The notes beneath the pieces are model-generated. The model saw only the letters and a program-made list of their open reading frames with translations, was not told where the DNA came from and made no database searches. Made by a program: the position numbers and the translations under genes. A stretch of 43,122 nt of DNA from an uncultured bacterium (GTDB taxonomy: Bacteria; Bacillota_I; Bacilli_A; RFN20; CAG-826): positions 67,698 to 110,819 of the forward strand of contig CASFQA010000004.1 of assembly GCA_949296775.1 (NCBI GenBank), read 5' to 3'. Shown here piece after piece: positions 1-9,902 of this stretch. Numbering within the stretch: the first letter of the stretch is position 1; each line of letters begins with the position of its first letter.

Positions 1-224
1 TGCAAATCGGCCTTCAATTCCTCAAAATCCCGGGCTCTGCCGGGGTAATTGCCGGTCGTTTGGATCCCGCCTTCGAGGGAATCGGAACCATCGAACCCGA
101 TGACGTCGTCCCCTTGCCAACAATGGATTGAGACGGGGATTTCCTTAACCCTCGCGATGGCCGCGTCGGCATCGACGCCGGATTTGGCGTACTCTTCCTT
201 CGCCAACAAATACTTCTCGTTCAT
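1..224 (-). CDS. rhaA: L-rhamnose isomerase, N-terminal part (cut by window edge)
   Basis: The enzyme converts L-rhamnose to L-rhamnulose in the cytosol, the first step of rhamnose catabolism. Only the first 74 codons are present; the gene runs off the left edge. The visible part carries the family's signature N-terminal block, with IHCWQGDDV around residues 28-36 followed by [14 protein letters not shown], as in known RhaA proteins. The ATG at 222-224 overlaps the rhaB stop as ATGA, and a good Shine-Dalgarno (AAAGGAG) lies inside the rhaB 3' end, so the two are translationally coupled. It is the last visible gene of the minus-strand rhamnoside operon. Confidence 0.93.
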   Translation of the reverse strand, partial: MNEKYLLAKEEYAKSGVDADAAIARVKEIPVSIHCWQGDDVIGFDGSDSLEGGIQTTGNYPGRARDFEELKADL

Positions 225-1525
225 GCATTATCTCCTTTCATTTGAATCTTAAGATTGCCTAAACTTGTCGCCTCGACCGGCAAGGCGATGACTTTCTTGC
301 CGGAAACTCTCTCGGTTAAATCGTTGAGGAAGGCGTTTTTCGCCCCACCGCCGAAAATGACGAGGGAGTCGTAAGACCGCCCCGTGATGCTTTCGATCTC
401 CCCAATGGTCCGGGAATAGGAGAGAGCTAAGGAATTGAAGGCGATGCGGAACAATTCGCTTGGGCTCAGCTCCCCTTGACAGACCTCCCTCTCGATCGCT
501 TGCCGCATCGAGGCGGGGGAAAGATAAGCCGAATCGTTGATGTCGACAGTTTTCCTGGTTTTGGAGAGCTTGGCCATTTTGATGATGGAGGGGAAATCGG
601 CTTCCGGGCAGAGTTCGGCCCTCAATCGATTGATGACCCACATCCCCATGATGTTCTTCTGGAAACGGATATAGCCCGGCCCGCCCTCGTTGGAGAAGTT
701 AAAGCGACGGGCTGGCTCGCTATTGATCATCGAACCGACTTTGGCGCCTAATAGCGACCAAGTACCGGAAGAAAGATAAAGGGCGTTGGATGGCAGCACC
801 ACCCCTTCGACCGCCGAGGCGGTGTCATGGGAAGCGCAAAGCCGGACGAGGCAATCGCCCCCGACTTGGCTGGCGAGCTCTTGGCTCAGATGGCCTAATT
901 CCGTCCCCGGTTTGGAGAGTTTGGGGAACAAATGGCTCGGCAAGCCCAGTTTATCAGTGATGGTTTGGCAAAACTCCCCGTCCACCCCGACTAGGCCGGT
1001 CGTGGTGGCGTTGGTGTATTCTTTTTTCTTGACCCCGGTCAGCCGGTAAGAAAGGTATTCAGGGAGCATAAGGAAATCGCTCACGCCTTCTAACCGCCCG
1101 GTTAACTTATCCTCGTAAAGCTGATAGATGGTGTTGAAAGGCTGAAACTGGATTCCGGTTAAGGAATATAGCTCGTCGAAAGAAATCCGGGAATGGACCT
1201 CATCGATGATCGATTCGGTCCGCGGATCGCGATAGCAATACCCTGGATAAACCGGGTCCTCGCCTTTTAAAAGCACGTAATCGCAGCCCCAGGTATCGAT
1301 TGAGAGGCTCCGGATGTTCGGGCAAACCGCGAAGGCGGCTTTAATCCCGTTTTTGACTTCCTCTAAGAGCTTATCGAGGTCCCAGATCAGATGCCCATCG
1401 CGATTAATCGGCCCATTGGGAAAGCGATAGACTTCCTCAGGGCAAAGCAGCCCCTCCTTCTCAAAAGAAAGAATGGCGCGGCCGGAGGAGGCCCCGATAT
1501 CAATGGCGAGATACCTTTTTTCCAT
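221..1525 (-). CDS. rhaB: Rhamnulokinase (FGGY family), short C-terminus
   Basis: FGGY-family kinase that phosphorylates L-rhamnulose to L-rhamnulose 1-phosphate. The N-terminal phosphate-binding motif [10 protein letters not shown], the SIDTWGCDY block, ASHDTASAV and the C-terminal IFGGGAKN ... [10 protein letters not shown] are typical of RhaB. The ATG at 1525 is chosen; a GTG two codons upstream (1531) is also possible. The protein ends only about ten residues after the VEAT..GN motif, whereas E. coli RhaB continues for some 60 more, so the terminal helices of the FGGY domain are missing (see findings). It is flanked by the rhamnosidase gene (48-base gap) and by rhaA (4-base overlap). Confidence 0.92.
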   Translation of the reverse strand: MEKRYLAIDIGASSGRAILSFEKEGLLCPEEVYRFPNGPINRDGHLIWDLDKLLEEVKNGIKAAFAVCPNIRSLSIDTWGCDYVLLKGEDPVYPGYCYRDPRTESIIDEVHSRISFDELYSLTGIQFQPFNTIYQLYEDKLTGRLEGVSDFLMLPEYLSYRLTGVKKKEYTNATTTGLVGVDGEFCQTITDKLGLPSHLFPKLSKPGTELGHLSQELASQVGGDCLVRLCASHDTASAVEGVVLPSNALYLSSGTWSLLGAKVGSMINSEPARRFNFSNEGGPGYIRFQKNIMGMWVINRLRAELCPEADFPSIIKMAKLSKTRKTVDINDSAYLSPASMRQAIEREVCQGELSPSELFRIAFNSLALSYSRTIGEIESITGRSYDSLVIFGGGAKNAFLNDLTERVSGKKVIALPVEATSLGNLKIQMKGDNA

Positions 1526-1573
1526 AGTCACTCTATCTAAAGCCGTTCGATTCTGATTGGTTTTCTCTTTCGG

Positions 1574-4138
1574 TTATTCTTTTTCCGTTTTGTAGGGTTG
1601 CCGGTATTCCAACTCGTGAGTTCCAGCCGTTAGTTCCTTACGGGTCTTGTCTGGATAAACGAAGGTGGCGGAGCAATTGGCAGGGACCTCGACTTGGAAC
1701 GCCCACTTGCTCTCCTCCTTTTTCCACTTCACCGCCACTTTCCCGAACACCGAGCGATATTCGCAGCTCGCGTAGGCGAAGTGGCCGCCAGGAAGCGGGG
1801 AGAGGGTGAAATGGTTCTCTCCGTCGGGGTTAAGGCCCATCATCCGAGAGAACACCCATTCCAGGCACGCCCCTTTGGAATAGTGATCGAGGGAAGCGAT
1901 CCCGCCTTGGGCATAGGTGCCTTCCCAGGATTCCCAGATGGTCGTAGCTCCGGATTTCGGCATGAAGAGCCACCCCGGCATCTCTTCATTCTCCAACAAC
2001 TTATAAGCATACTCAGGGTTTATTGTCTCTAGGACATATAAAATTAGAGGAGTGGACAAAAAACCAGTGCCGAGCCGCCACGAATAATGGTCGAGGGCCT
2101 CGACCAATCGCTTCTTCGCGTACTTGGTCTGCTCCGGGTCGAGCAAGTCGAGGTAAAGGGGGCGGACTAAGAGGGCTTGCCGATCGGTATCGAGCTTATA
2201 TTCCTCGGTCTTGCGAATGGCTTGGTAGGCCTCCTTGGTCTTGGCCTGATAGAAAGCGTAACGTTCGGCATCCTCTTGCTTATCGAGTTTGGCGGCTATC
2301 TCCTTCATCATGCCCATCATCCAGCTGGCGTAGGCGGTGGCCACCTCGGGCTTGGGCAGGATCATATCGGTCCAAACCGTCGGATGGACGTCGGCCGGTT
2401 CAGCCCATTCGCCATAAGCCTGGCCGTAATTGACCGCGTATTTCCGTAACGAATGCTTCAAGTGCAATGGCTTGGATAAGACGGTATGCCGGCCCATCCG
2501 TTTAATGATGAATTCGGCGTATTTCCTCATTCCGGGATAAAATTCCCGCAAAACCGACTTATCTTGATAGATATGCGAATAACGATAGGGGATCATGATC
2601 CCGGCATCGGCCCACCCCGGAGCCCCATTCATAAACGCCATGTAGAAATCGACTCCCCCCGATGGAGCGATTTGAGGCAATTTGCCGTCTTTCTTCTGCC
2701 AATCATAGACGTCGGTCAGATGCTTTTTGGCGAAGGGGGCGTAATTGAACAGATAGGCGGCGGTCAGGAAGAACAATTCCGAATCCCCGGTCCAACCATG
2801 CCGTTCCCTAGTCGGGCAATCGGTCGGGACGTCGGCCGAGTTGTTCTTCGCCGACCAACGGGTGCTGTCGACGAATTTGTTGAGCAAAGGGTTCGAGCTG
2901 TCGAAGCAAAGGGTTTCCTCCAAAGCCGAATAAACGGCGATCGCCTCCAGCGAATCAACCTTCCCTTCGACCGAAACGTATTGGAATCCGAAGATGGCGA
3001 ATTTGGTTTTGTAAGCGTTATCCCCCGGGCGGCAAATATACTCCACCTCCTGAAGCGGGGTGGCCTTTCTCTTACTCCGGCATTGGATATTCCTTAGGGT
3101 CACCTCGCCTTGTTCGTCGCAGAGCTCGCCGCAGACGAGCTTAATCCGTTCCCCGCCTTTTGCTTTGACGCGGAAGCTGACATAGCCGGCGATATTCTGT
3201 GGGAACTCGTAAACGGTTTTCCCGGAAGGGGTGATATGGGTTTTAATCGGGGCGAAACGCTCGCCTTCTTGGATATCGACGTTATTCGATGGGGTCGGAA
3301 TGACTTTGCAATAGGATATCTTCGCTCTCCCCGCGTATGACGGTTTTCGGTTAGCGTCGACTCTCTCCCCGTCCTTATTGTCGGCGAAGCGGATCGGCCC
3401 ATCATTGCTCCAACTCCAAGAAGCATCGGAAACGATGGTTTGCTTCCCCTGCCCTCCCTCGACCTCCAGCTGGGCATAAAGCTTGGTGACTTTGCCGTAT
3501 TGGTTTCTTAAGCCCCACGCTCCGCAAGAACCGCGATACCAGCCGTCGGCTAGCTCAACCTCGATGACGTTCTCCCCTTCTTTCAATAATGAGGTGACAT
3601 CGTAAGCCTGCAGCTGAATCCGCTTCTTGTAATCGGTATGGCCCGGGGCTAAGACGAATTCCCCGACCCGGGCGCCGTTGATCCGGGCTTCATATAGCCC
3701 GCAGGCGGTTATATATAGCCGCGCTTTGCTAACCCCGGATACGCGGAAGGTCTTCTTAAAACAATCAACCGGGTAACGTTCCTTTTTCCGAACCGGATAA
3801 TCCCCGCTTATCCAATGGGCGAGGAAATCCGACGGCGAAAGCAAACCCATCTCGAACTTCGCCGGTTCGCAAAAGCCTTCTTCCTTCCCGTTTTCGTCAT
3901 AGACCATCACCGCCCATTCGACCGTTTGGCGGGACGATAATTCAATCGGGAGAACGACCCGCATGGCCGAACTTTCGACCTTGCCGGAGTCGAAGATGAC
4001 CTTCCCCTCGCTTTTGGCCAATAGGCGGTAGGCGGTCTGTTTGATTCCCCCTTCGTCGTTCCATGAAAGGGTTGGTTGCCTATTGCCTAACCCCAACGAA
4101 TTTTTTAAGTAATCGACGCGTAGATTAATGGCTTTCAT
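1574..4138 (-). CDS. Alpha-L-rhamnosidase, GH78
   Basis: 854-residue glycoside hydrolase that releases terminal L-rhamnose from rhamnosides. No signal peptide is visible, so it is probably cytosolic and acts on imported substrate. The order is N-terminal beta-sandwich domains (roughly 1-390), an (alpha/alpha)6 catalytic barrel, and a C-terminal beta domain. The signature DCPTRERHGWTGDSE starts at residue 440. Asp440, Glu445 and Asp452 align by spacing with Asp567, Glu572 and Asp579 of the Bacillus sp. GL1 enzyme RhaB, and Glu736 in IWESWEG is a candidate for its second catalytic acidic residue. The start is supported by GGAGGG about 6 bases upstream. The gene sits between the SGNH esterase (176-base gap that may hold a second promoter) and rhaB. 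Confidence 0.93.
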   Translation of the reverse strand: MKAINLRVDYLKNSLGLGNRQPTLSWNDEGGIKQTAYRLLAKSEGKVIFDSGKVESSAMRVVLPIELSSRQTVEWAVMVYDENGKEEGFCEPAKFEMGLLSPSDFLAHWISGDYPVRKKERYPVDCFKKTFRVSGVSKARLYITACGLYEARINGARVGEFVLAPGHTDYKKRIQLQAYDVTSLLKEGENVIEVELADGWYRGSCGAWGLRNQYGKVTKLYAQLEVEGGQGKQTIVSDASWSWSNDGPIRFADNKDGERVDANRKPSYAGRAKISYCKVIPTPSNNVDIQEGERFAPIKTHITPSGKTVYEFPQNIAGYVSFRVKAKGGERIKLVCGELCDEQGEVTLRNIQCRSKRKATPLQEVEYICRPGDNAYKTKFAIFGFQYVSVEGKVDSLEAIAVYSALEETLCFDSSNPLLNKFVDSTRWSAKNNSADVPTDCPTRERHGWTGDSELFFLTAAYLFNYAPFAKKHLTDVYDWQKKDGKLPQIAPSGGVDFYMAFMNGAPGWADAGIMIPYRYSHIYQDKSVLREFYPGMRKYAEFIIKRMGRHTVLSKPLHLKHSLRKYAVNYGQAYGEWAEPADVHPTVWTDMILPKPEVATAYASWMMGMMKEIAAKLDKQEDAERYAFYQAKTKEAYQAIRKTEEYKLDTDRQALLVRPLYLDLLDPEQTKYAKKRLVEALDHYSWRLGTGFLSTPLILYVLETINPEYAYKLLENEEMPGWLFMPKSGATTIWESWEGTYAQGGIASLDHYSKGACLEWVFSRMMGLNPDGENHFTLSPLPGGHFAYASCEYRSVFGKVAVKWKKEESKWAFQVEVPANCSATFVYPDKTRKELTAGTHELEYRQPYKTEKE

Positions 4139-4314
4139 CTCTTGCCCTCCTTGAGTCTATTAGCAACATTGGTAATCCGGTTGATATCCTTCTCTAAATA
4201 AATAAAGTTTGACGAGCTCGGCGCTTTTCCATTCCGGTGGGTTCGGTTAAGGCTTTATAGGCCAGCCGCTTTTCGCAATGAACGGCCTTTATTCATCCCT
4301 TTGCAGCGCTATGG

Positions 4315-5088
4315 CTAAGCCGTCTTCGATATAGGGGTCCACCACTCCAAATAACCGGCCATCGTTGGATGGATGGCATCGGCCATATATAGATCGCGTT
4401 GTTCCTCGCTGATGTCATTGAATCGCGTATCGGAGTACATGTCGATGAAAGCAACGGACTTTTTTGCCGAGATATCCTTCATCGTTTCGACCATCGCCGC
4501 GTATTTATCCGACTCGTAATAGGCATTGGAATAGAAGGCGACCGGACAGCCGTATGCCTCCCTAACATAATCGATGATGTAACATATCGCCCCAATGACG
4601 GTATGGGTATCGTCGGTCCCATATTCCCCCAGTGGCTTGTTTTGGCTGGCGTCGTTGGTCGATAGCTGGACCAAGAACAGATCGAAATGATCGTTCGGAT
4701 CGAAATTGGCGAGGCGGGAAACATAGGAATTCCGCTTATCGTTTACCAATGTGGTTCCCGAGACCGCCTCCTTGACATAGTCAGTGGCGCACCGCTTGGC
4801 GATATACTCGACAAAGGAAGTACGTAGAGACATCGCCCCATAGGTGACGGAGGAGCCGAGATAACCGATCTTCTTACCCTCCAACCCTTTGGTGTCCTCC
4901 AGTTTTTCGACATTGGATAATGAATAGATTTCCGCGTTGCCTTCCATATTTCTTTGCCTAATATCCCCTAAAGAGGATAACGGACCCCAACTATAGCGAT
5001 AGCCAGCGAAGAGGAGGCCGCCTAAAGAAGCGATGGCCAGCCCGCCGGCCAGACAAGACAGCAAGATAACGACGCCTTTTAGCTTCAT
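4315..5088 (-). CDS. Membrane-anchored SGNH/GDSL-like hydrolase, probable C-terminal frameshift
   Basis: 257-residue SGNH-fold esterase-like protein. One hydrophobic N-terminal segment (residues 5-30) should anchor it outside the membrane. Block I is GSSVT with Ser80 as probable nucleophile, LSTNDASQN resembles block III, and block V is DAIHP with Asp237 and His240. It may remove acyl groups from glycosides before uptake or hydrolysis, but the substrate is not visible. The ATG overlaps the symporter stop as ATGA. The end is odd: after GYLEWWTP the frame gives ISKTA and stops. Removing one base from the GGGG run at 4334-4337 would instead continue as [14 protein letters not shown] and stop at 4289-4291, which looks more like the usual family ending. 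Confidence 0.8.
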   Translation of the reverse strand: MKLKGVVILLSCLAGGLAIASLGGLLFAGYRYSWGPLSSLGDIRQRNMEGNAEIYSLSNVEKLEDTKGLEGKKIGYLGSSVTYGAMSLRTSFVEYIAKRCATDYVKEAVSGTTLVNDKRNSYVSRLANFDPNDHFDLFLVQLSTNDASQNKPLGEYGTDDTHTVIGAICYIIDYVREAYGCPVAFYSNAYYESDKYAAMVETMKDISAKKSVAFIDMYSDTRFNDISEEQRDLYMADAIHPTMAGYLEWWTPISKTA

Positions 5089-7274
5089 TTGATAACGGCC
5101 TCATCCAAATACTGCTGGGCCAAGACGGTCCAATCGTCGTGGCGATGGGCTTCCTTAAACTCGGCGGTCTTGATGGCGGCCTCGGCTTTCAGATTGGCGT
5201 TAGAAAGCCTTAGGCTATTGGCTTTACCCTCGTTTTCCGGCCCAATCTTAATATTGGACTTGGCCGCTTTCTTAAGCGATTTGATCTCCTCGTTATTGGC
5301 CTCCACTTGCTCCAACGCCGCATCGACGATAAGCAATTCGCCATGGCTCTTGGCGTAATGGACTTCGCCTTTGGCCCGTTCAATTGCCCAAAGGTAAGCC
5401 TCCCGCCGCTGCTTCTTCTCGTATTTAAGTTTTAGGATCTCCTTTTTCTCTTCGCTCATTTTGGCGTATCTAGCCGTCTGCTTTTCTTCCGCTTTCTTTT
5501 CCTTAAGCCGAGTTTTTTCCTCCACGGCTTCGTCCTTGGCTTTGGCCTTGGCCTGTTTGGCGGATAAAGCGTCGTTATGCTTCTTCAACTCAGCTTCATA
5601 ATCGAGATGCTTCTTGGCGCATCGTTCTTTCAATTCCTCCCGGAATGCGACTTCGGCTTCCTCGTCGAGTTTTTTCTGCTCCATCTCGACGACGACTTCC
5701 GGCTCAACCCATTCCTTCCCCCCGGCGATGGTCGCAAGCCGCATCCGTTCCCGAATGCTCTTTTGCTTCGGCTCCAGAGTCTTTTCGACCCGGACGAACA
5801 TCAGCATGAAAGCGAAGAGGAGGCCGGCGAACACCTCTAAGCCGACGAAGAAGAAGGTGATCATGTTGTTAACGGAGGCGTTTTGCTGCAGCGCGATGGT
5901 AATCGATCCGTCGGCCGCGGCTTTTAAGTCGGCGGCGGCCAACTGGGTGGTCCATCCATTGGCGGCTATTTCCTCAAGGGCGGACTGCAATTCGGCTTTG
6001 GTGGTGACGATCGGGGCTTGATAACCGGTCGCGGCGATCCCGCCGTTGAATATACCGGTCGTGATGCCTTGGGCGGCGGTTAGGATAACCGAATAAACTG
6101 ACATCGCGAGGCCATCGCAACGGAACCCGTTTTTCCATTCCATATGATCTAAGGTATCGGAGAAAAGGGCCATAAAGACATAGGAGCAAGGCAAGCCGCC
6201 GATGTTCTTTATGAATTGACCGATCAAAACGACATAAAGATTGGTGGGCATCATCCAGCAGATAAGCGAACCGATGCCATAAAGCAAGAAACCGACGCAG
6301 GTGATGTTTTTCTTCCCGAATCGCTTAGCCAATGGCCAAACGGCGAAGATGCCGATGCCCATCGGGACCCCGCCGATGACGGAGACGAGCGTTTGGGTAA
6401 TCCCATCGGAATAGGTGCCGAGAATGTAGTTGCAATAATAAGGCAACGACATGTTCTTTAGGTTCGAGGCGACGGTATATATGAGGAAATAGGAAAGGAG
6501 GATCAACATGTACTTGTCGGTGAAGACCGCCTTCAGTTGGAGCTTGAAGGGGACTTTCTTCTCTTTCTGCGTCCCCAGCTCGGCAGTAACCCGTTCTTTG
6601 GTGAAATAGTATTCGAGGATGGTGGCCGGCAAAGTGATGCAGGCAAGGACCGACATCACGATCATCCATAGCCCCTTGGAAGCCCCGAGCGAAGGCATGA
6701 TGGCCATCGGGAAGATCAAGGCGACGACGATGCCGCTCATCATGATCGAGGAAACGTTGTTGAAGACCGCCAAAACGCCCCGTTGGGAAGCGTTCCGGGT
6801 GGAAAGGGGGACCATGAGGTTGTGGCTCATGTTATAGATGGTGTAGGAGAAGGAGTAGAAAAGGTTATAGGAAAGCATGACCCAAACGGCTTGCAAGGTA
6901 ACGTTCCCGCTCGGCACGACGAACAGCAAAACCCCGGTAATGGCTAAAAAGGGCGCGCTGAGCAAAAGCCAAGGCCGTGCTTTCCCCTGACGGGTCCTCG
7001 TTCGGTCGATTATCCACCCCATTATCACGTTGGTAATCGCGTCAATGATCTTAGAGATAACTGGGAATATGACCAAGAAAAGCCCACCCCAAAGAAACCC
7101 TAATCCCAAGACGTCGGTGTAATAGACGTTCAAATAGGTTCCTAAGACGGCGTTGAATAGAAGCGCCCCGCACGGCCCGAGTAAATAGCCGAGCCATTTC
7201 TCAGAGCCGGTTACGTTTTTCGACCGTACCCGGGAATTCCACGCCCGGTTATTCAAAGCCTTTGACTCACTCAT
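5085..7274 (-). CDS. GPH/MFS-type sugar symporter with long charged C-terminal tail
   Basis: 729-residue transporter of the glycoside-pentoside-hexuronide:cation symporter type (MFS). About twelve hydrophobic helices fill residues 25-490. The family-like loop [19 protein letters not shown] follows helix 2, and there is an enlarged hydrophilic loop at about 408-460. It probably imports the glycosides or oligosaccharides cut by the adjacent GH3 and GH78 enzymes. Family members are usually 450-500 residues. Here about 230 extra residues follow the last helix, very rich in Lys, Glu and Ala and predicted by eye to be coiled coil on the cytosolic side. The start overlaps the GH3 stop by 8 bases, with AAGGAGG just upstream. 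Confidence 0.9.
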   Translation of the reverse strand: MSESKALNNRAWNSRVRSKNVTGSEKWLGYLLGPCGALLFNAVLGTYLNVYYTDVLGLGFLWGGLFLVIFPVISKIIDAITNVIMGWIIDRTRTRQGKARPWLLLSAPFLAITGVLLFVVPSGNVTLQAVWVMLSYNLFYSFSYTIYNMSHNLMVPLSTRNASQRGVLAVFNNVSSIMMSGIVVALIFPMAIMPSLGASKGLWMIVMSVLACITLPATILEYYFTKERVTAELGTQKEKKVPFKLQLKAVFTDKYMLILLSYFLIYTVASNLKNMSLPYYCNYILGTYSDGITQTLVSVIGGVPMGIGIFAVWPLAKRFGKKNITCVGFLLYGIGSLICWMMPTNLYVVLIGQFIKNIGGLPCSYVFMALFSDTLDHMEWKNGFRCDGLAMSVYSVILTAAQGITTGIFNGGIAATGYQAPIVTTKAELQSALEEIAANGWTTQLAAADLKAAADGSITIALQQNASVNNMITFFFVGLEVFAGLLFAFMLMFVRVEKTLEPKQKSIRERMRLATIAGGKEWVEPEVVVEMEQKKLDEEAEVAFREELKERCAKKHLDYEAELKKHNDALSAKQAKAKAKDEAVEEKTRLKEKKAEEKQTARYAKMSEEKKEILKLKYEKKQRREAYLWAIERAKGEVHYAKSHGELLIVDAALEQVEANNEEIKSLKKAAKSNIKIGPENEGKANSLRLSNANLKAEAAIKTAEFKEAHRHDDWTVLAQQYLDEAVIK

Positions 7275-9708
7275 GATTTTCCTCCTTCGGAAGTTTTGGT
7301 GCCTGTATTTTGGCGGCGAACCGCTTTATACCTTTTATTAAATGGCCGTTGCTAAGTTCTCTAAAACCCAACGCGAAGTTATAAGGCAAGGACTTCCCAG
7401 CCGACATCGACATCGATATAAGCGTATTATTGACAAGTATTGAATGAAGGAATAACGCCCCTTTTATTTGATTGTCGCGCTCAGGGCCCTCGGGCAATTT
7501 TTTAGCCTTCTTCAGCCGCTTTGTCGCGACCCCGAGGACCGCTTTTCTTAATATCCGGCCTAGGAAGGTCGCCTGAAGGTCATCAAGCTTGGAATCAAGG
7601 GTGATCGGAAGCTTGCTGGTCTTAGGAGGATGGTAGCCGACGTAATCGAAATATTCTCTTTCCCCAATCGAGCGAATATCCCCAAAAAGGTATTTCCCCT
7701 TCAGCTCGCTAGCCAAGGCCGAAATAAGGGATTCCCCCTCAACCTCAATAAAAGATTCGAACTCACAATTTAATGAGTCATGGCAGGCTTGGATTAGGTA
7801 TTTCCCTTGCTCAAGGGCAAAGCGCTTATTAGTCACATCAAAGATTTGCAAATCACGCAAAGAAAAGTGCAATTCGACATTCTTTTCTTGACCTTTTTGC
7901 AAATATACCTTGGTAAAAACCCGCAATTCACGAACGGGTTTATCAATATTCGTTTTTGGTCCGCTGGTATAGATTTGCACGACATCCGCCCCGTCGTAAG
8001 GCCCGATATTCTTAACAAAAAGGCTAATCTGAACATCGTCCCCATTTACCGCCACGCGGAAATCGCGCCAGCAAAATTCAGTGTAGCTAAGTCCAAAACC
8101 AAAGGGGAAAGCGACGGCTTCTTTGTGGGCGGAATAATAACGATAACCCACGTAAATCGATTCACGATAGGCCTCGATCTCTCCTTTGCCGAAATTGTCT
8201 GATAAAGGGGATAACGAGTATTGCTTAAGCCAGGTCTCAGCCAAATGGCCAGAGGGGGTAGCCTCTCCGAAAAGCAATTTGGCGGTCGCCCGTCCTCCGG
8301 CTTGCCCCGGCAAATGCATAAGCAGCAATGATTTAATTTTAGGGAGGAATGGAAGTTCGATGGAGGACCCGCCAAACAGGACGACGATTACATTTTTATT
8401 GACGTCGCAAACCTTATCGATTAACTCCAATTGATTTTTCGGCAAAGCCATATCCGATCGATCGGAAGATTCCATTTCGACATAATCGGTCAATCCCGCG
8501 AAAACCAAGACGGTTTTGCCTTTGGAGGCTAGTTTTAAAGCCGCCTGAAGCAAGGCGGGATCGGTGGCGGTCTCGCTTTCTTTATAGCCTCGAGAGAAGG
8601 CGAAGCGGATCCCATTGGAAACAAAGGCCTGCTCTGGGGAAGTGAGCTTTGCCGGATTGATCATCGAAGAGCCTGCCCCTTGATAACGCATCTTCCTAAA
8701 AAGGTCGCCAACCACCACATAATCCTTTTCAGGGTCAAGGGGCAGCAAACCCTCGTTTTTTAAAAGGACCGCGGAATCAATCGCAACCTCCTCAGCCAAT
8801 TTGTCATTGTCAATGAAAGATGAATCGTCTTTCCTATCCGCCCCATATTCCGCGATGAGGTTTAAGACATTGATGGCCGCGCGGTCTAACCGTTCCTCGC
8901 TTAGGGAACCATCCTTGATGCCATCGTATATCCACTGACGGCAAATCGCGCAATCGCCAGGCATTTCCAGATCCAAACCCGCTTCCAGAGATTTGTTCCT
9001 ATCATGCATCGCCCCCCAATCGGTCATCACTAACCCCTTGAAACCCCATTCTTCGCGCAAGGTCTCGCTTAGCAGGAAGCGGTTTTCGCTGCAATATTCG
9101 CCGTTGATTTTGTTGTAGGCTGACATCACGGTGGCCGGATGGCCATCCTTAACCGCGATCTCGAACGATTTGAGGTAGATTTCCCGCATCGCCCTCTCGT
9201 CGCAGACCGAATCGCCGTTGTTCCGGAAGGTCTCGGCGTTATTCAAAGCAAAATGCTTAAGCGAGGCGGCAACGCCTTGCGATTGGATGCCTTCGATTTC
9301 CTTAGCAGCCATTTTTCCCGATAGCAAAGGGTCTTCGCTGAAATATTCAAAATTCCGTCCGCCGGTCGGGCTCCGTTTAATATTCGCTCCCGGGCCCAAG
9401 ACGACGTTGACCTTATATTTATGGGCTTCCTTCCCGATCGCCTCGCCGATCCGCAATGCATTCTCGCAGTTCCAACTGCTCGCCACGGCTGAGGCCGTCG
9501 GGAAAGCGGTCGCGATCTCACTTCCGGTGACCCCGTTGTCCCCGCGACCGGACTGGACCCGCAACCCATGGGGCCCGTCCGACATCCGCAGCGATTTAAT
9601 CCCCAACCTAGGAATAGGGTTGGTATACATAAAATCAGTCCCGGAAACCAAGGCGATTTTTTCTTCGACGGTTAACTGGTTAAGGATTTTCTTCGGCTCG
9701 TTTTCCAT
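7267..9708 (-). CDS. Glycoside hydrolase family 3 (beta-glucosidase type)
   Basis: 813-residue GH3 enzyme, first gene of the rhamnoside operon. The N-terminal TIM barrel carries KHFALN and [10 protein letters not shown]; Asp230 in TDWG is the nucleophile. A GH3 C-terminal domain follows (about 310-520, including the AGSSMINP region), then a fibronectin-III-like domain (about 565-640) and a C-terminal region of about 150 residues of unclear role. There is no signal peptide, so it is likely cytosolic. Together with GH78 it could trim rhamnosyl-glucosides such as rutinosides or other plant glycosides, but beta-xylosidase or other GH3 activities cannot be excluded. A cre-like palindrome sits 4-17 bases upstream of the start. 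Only a weak AAGGG could act as ribosome binding site. Confidence 0.93.
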   Translation of the reverse strand: MENEPKKILNQLTVEEKIALVSGTDFMYTNPIPRLGIKSLRMSDGPHGLRVQSGRGDNGVTGSEIATAFPTASAVASSWNCENALRIGEAIGKEAHKYKVNVVLGPGANIKRSPTGGRNFEYFSEDPLLSGKMAAKEIEGIQSQGVAASLKHFALNNAETFRNNGDSVCDERAMREIYLKSFEIAVKDGHPATVMSAYNKINGEYCSENRFLLSETLREEWGFKGLVMTDWGAMHDRNKSLEAGLDLEMPGDCAICRQWIYDGIKDGSLSEERLDRAAINVLNLIAEYGADRKDDSSFIDNDKLAEEVAIDSAVLLKNEGLLPLDPEKDYVVVGDLFRKMRYQGAGSSMINPAKLTSPEQAFVSNGIRFAFSRGYKESETATDPALLQAALKLASKGKTVLVFAGLTDYVEMESSDRSDMALPKNQLELIDKVCDVNKNVIVVLFGGSSIELPFLPKIKSLLLMHLPGQAGGRATAKLLFGEATPSGHLAETWLKQYSLSPLSDNFGKGEIEAYRESIYVGYRYYSAHKEAVAFPFGFGLSYTEFCWRDFRVAVNGDDVQISLFVKNIGPYDGADVVQIYTSGPKTNIDKPVRELRVFTKVYLQKGQEKNVELHFSLRDLQIFDVTNKRFALEQGKYLIQACHDSLNCEFESFIEVEGESLISALASELKGKYLFGDIRSIGEREYFDYVGYHPPKTSKLPITLDSKLDDLQATFLGRILRKAVLGVATKRLKKAKKLPEGPERDNQIKGALFLHSILVNNTLISMSMSAGKSLPYNFALGFRELSNGHLIKGIKRFAAKIQAPKLPKEENHE

Positions 9709-9711
9709 AGA

Positions 9712-9725
9712 TGTAAGCCCTTACA
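9712..9725. promoter_or_regulatory. cre-like palindrome upstream of the GH3 gene
   Basis: TGTAAGCCCTTACA is a 14-base inverted repeat with TGTAAG/CTTACA arms. It differs from the Bacillus cre consensus (TGWAANCGNTNWCA) at one central position and ends only a few bases before the GH3 start codon. A CcpA or other LacI-family repressor bound here would block expression of the whole minus-strand rhamnoside operon. Confidence 0.55.
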
Positions 9726-9902
9726 AACGGGTTGTTAAGCAAATCTTTTTAAATATTACGCCCCACTAACCCTCGAGCTAATGACAAGATACCCCTGATT
9801 AAAATGCTATTTCTTGCATATTTGTTCCCATTTCGCGTTTTTTGTTTCCATCTTAACGGTCCGCATATTGAATATTCGTTCAGCTTTATCCATATTGTTA
9901 AC

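Noticed and set aside
9804-9902. N-terminal extension of the AraC protein from an ATG at 9804
   Set aside because: The 33 added residues are hydrophobic and unlike the family, the region holds promoter-like and operator-like elements, and the start at 9903 gives a typical regulator.
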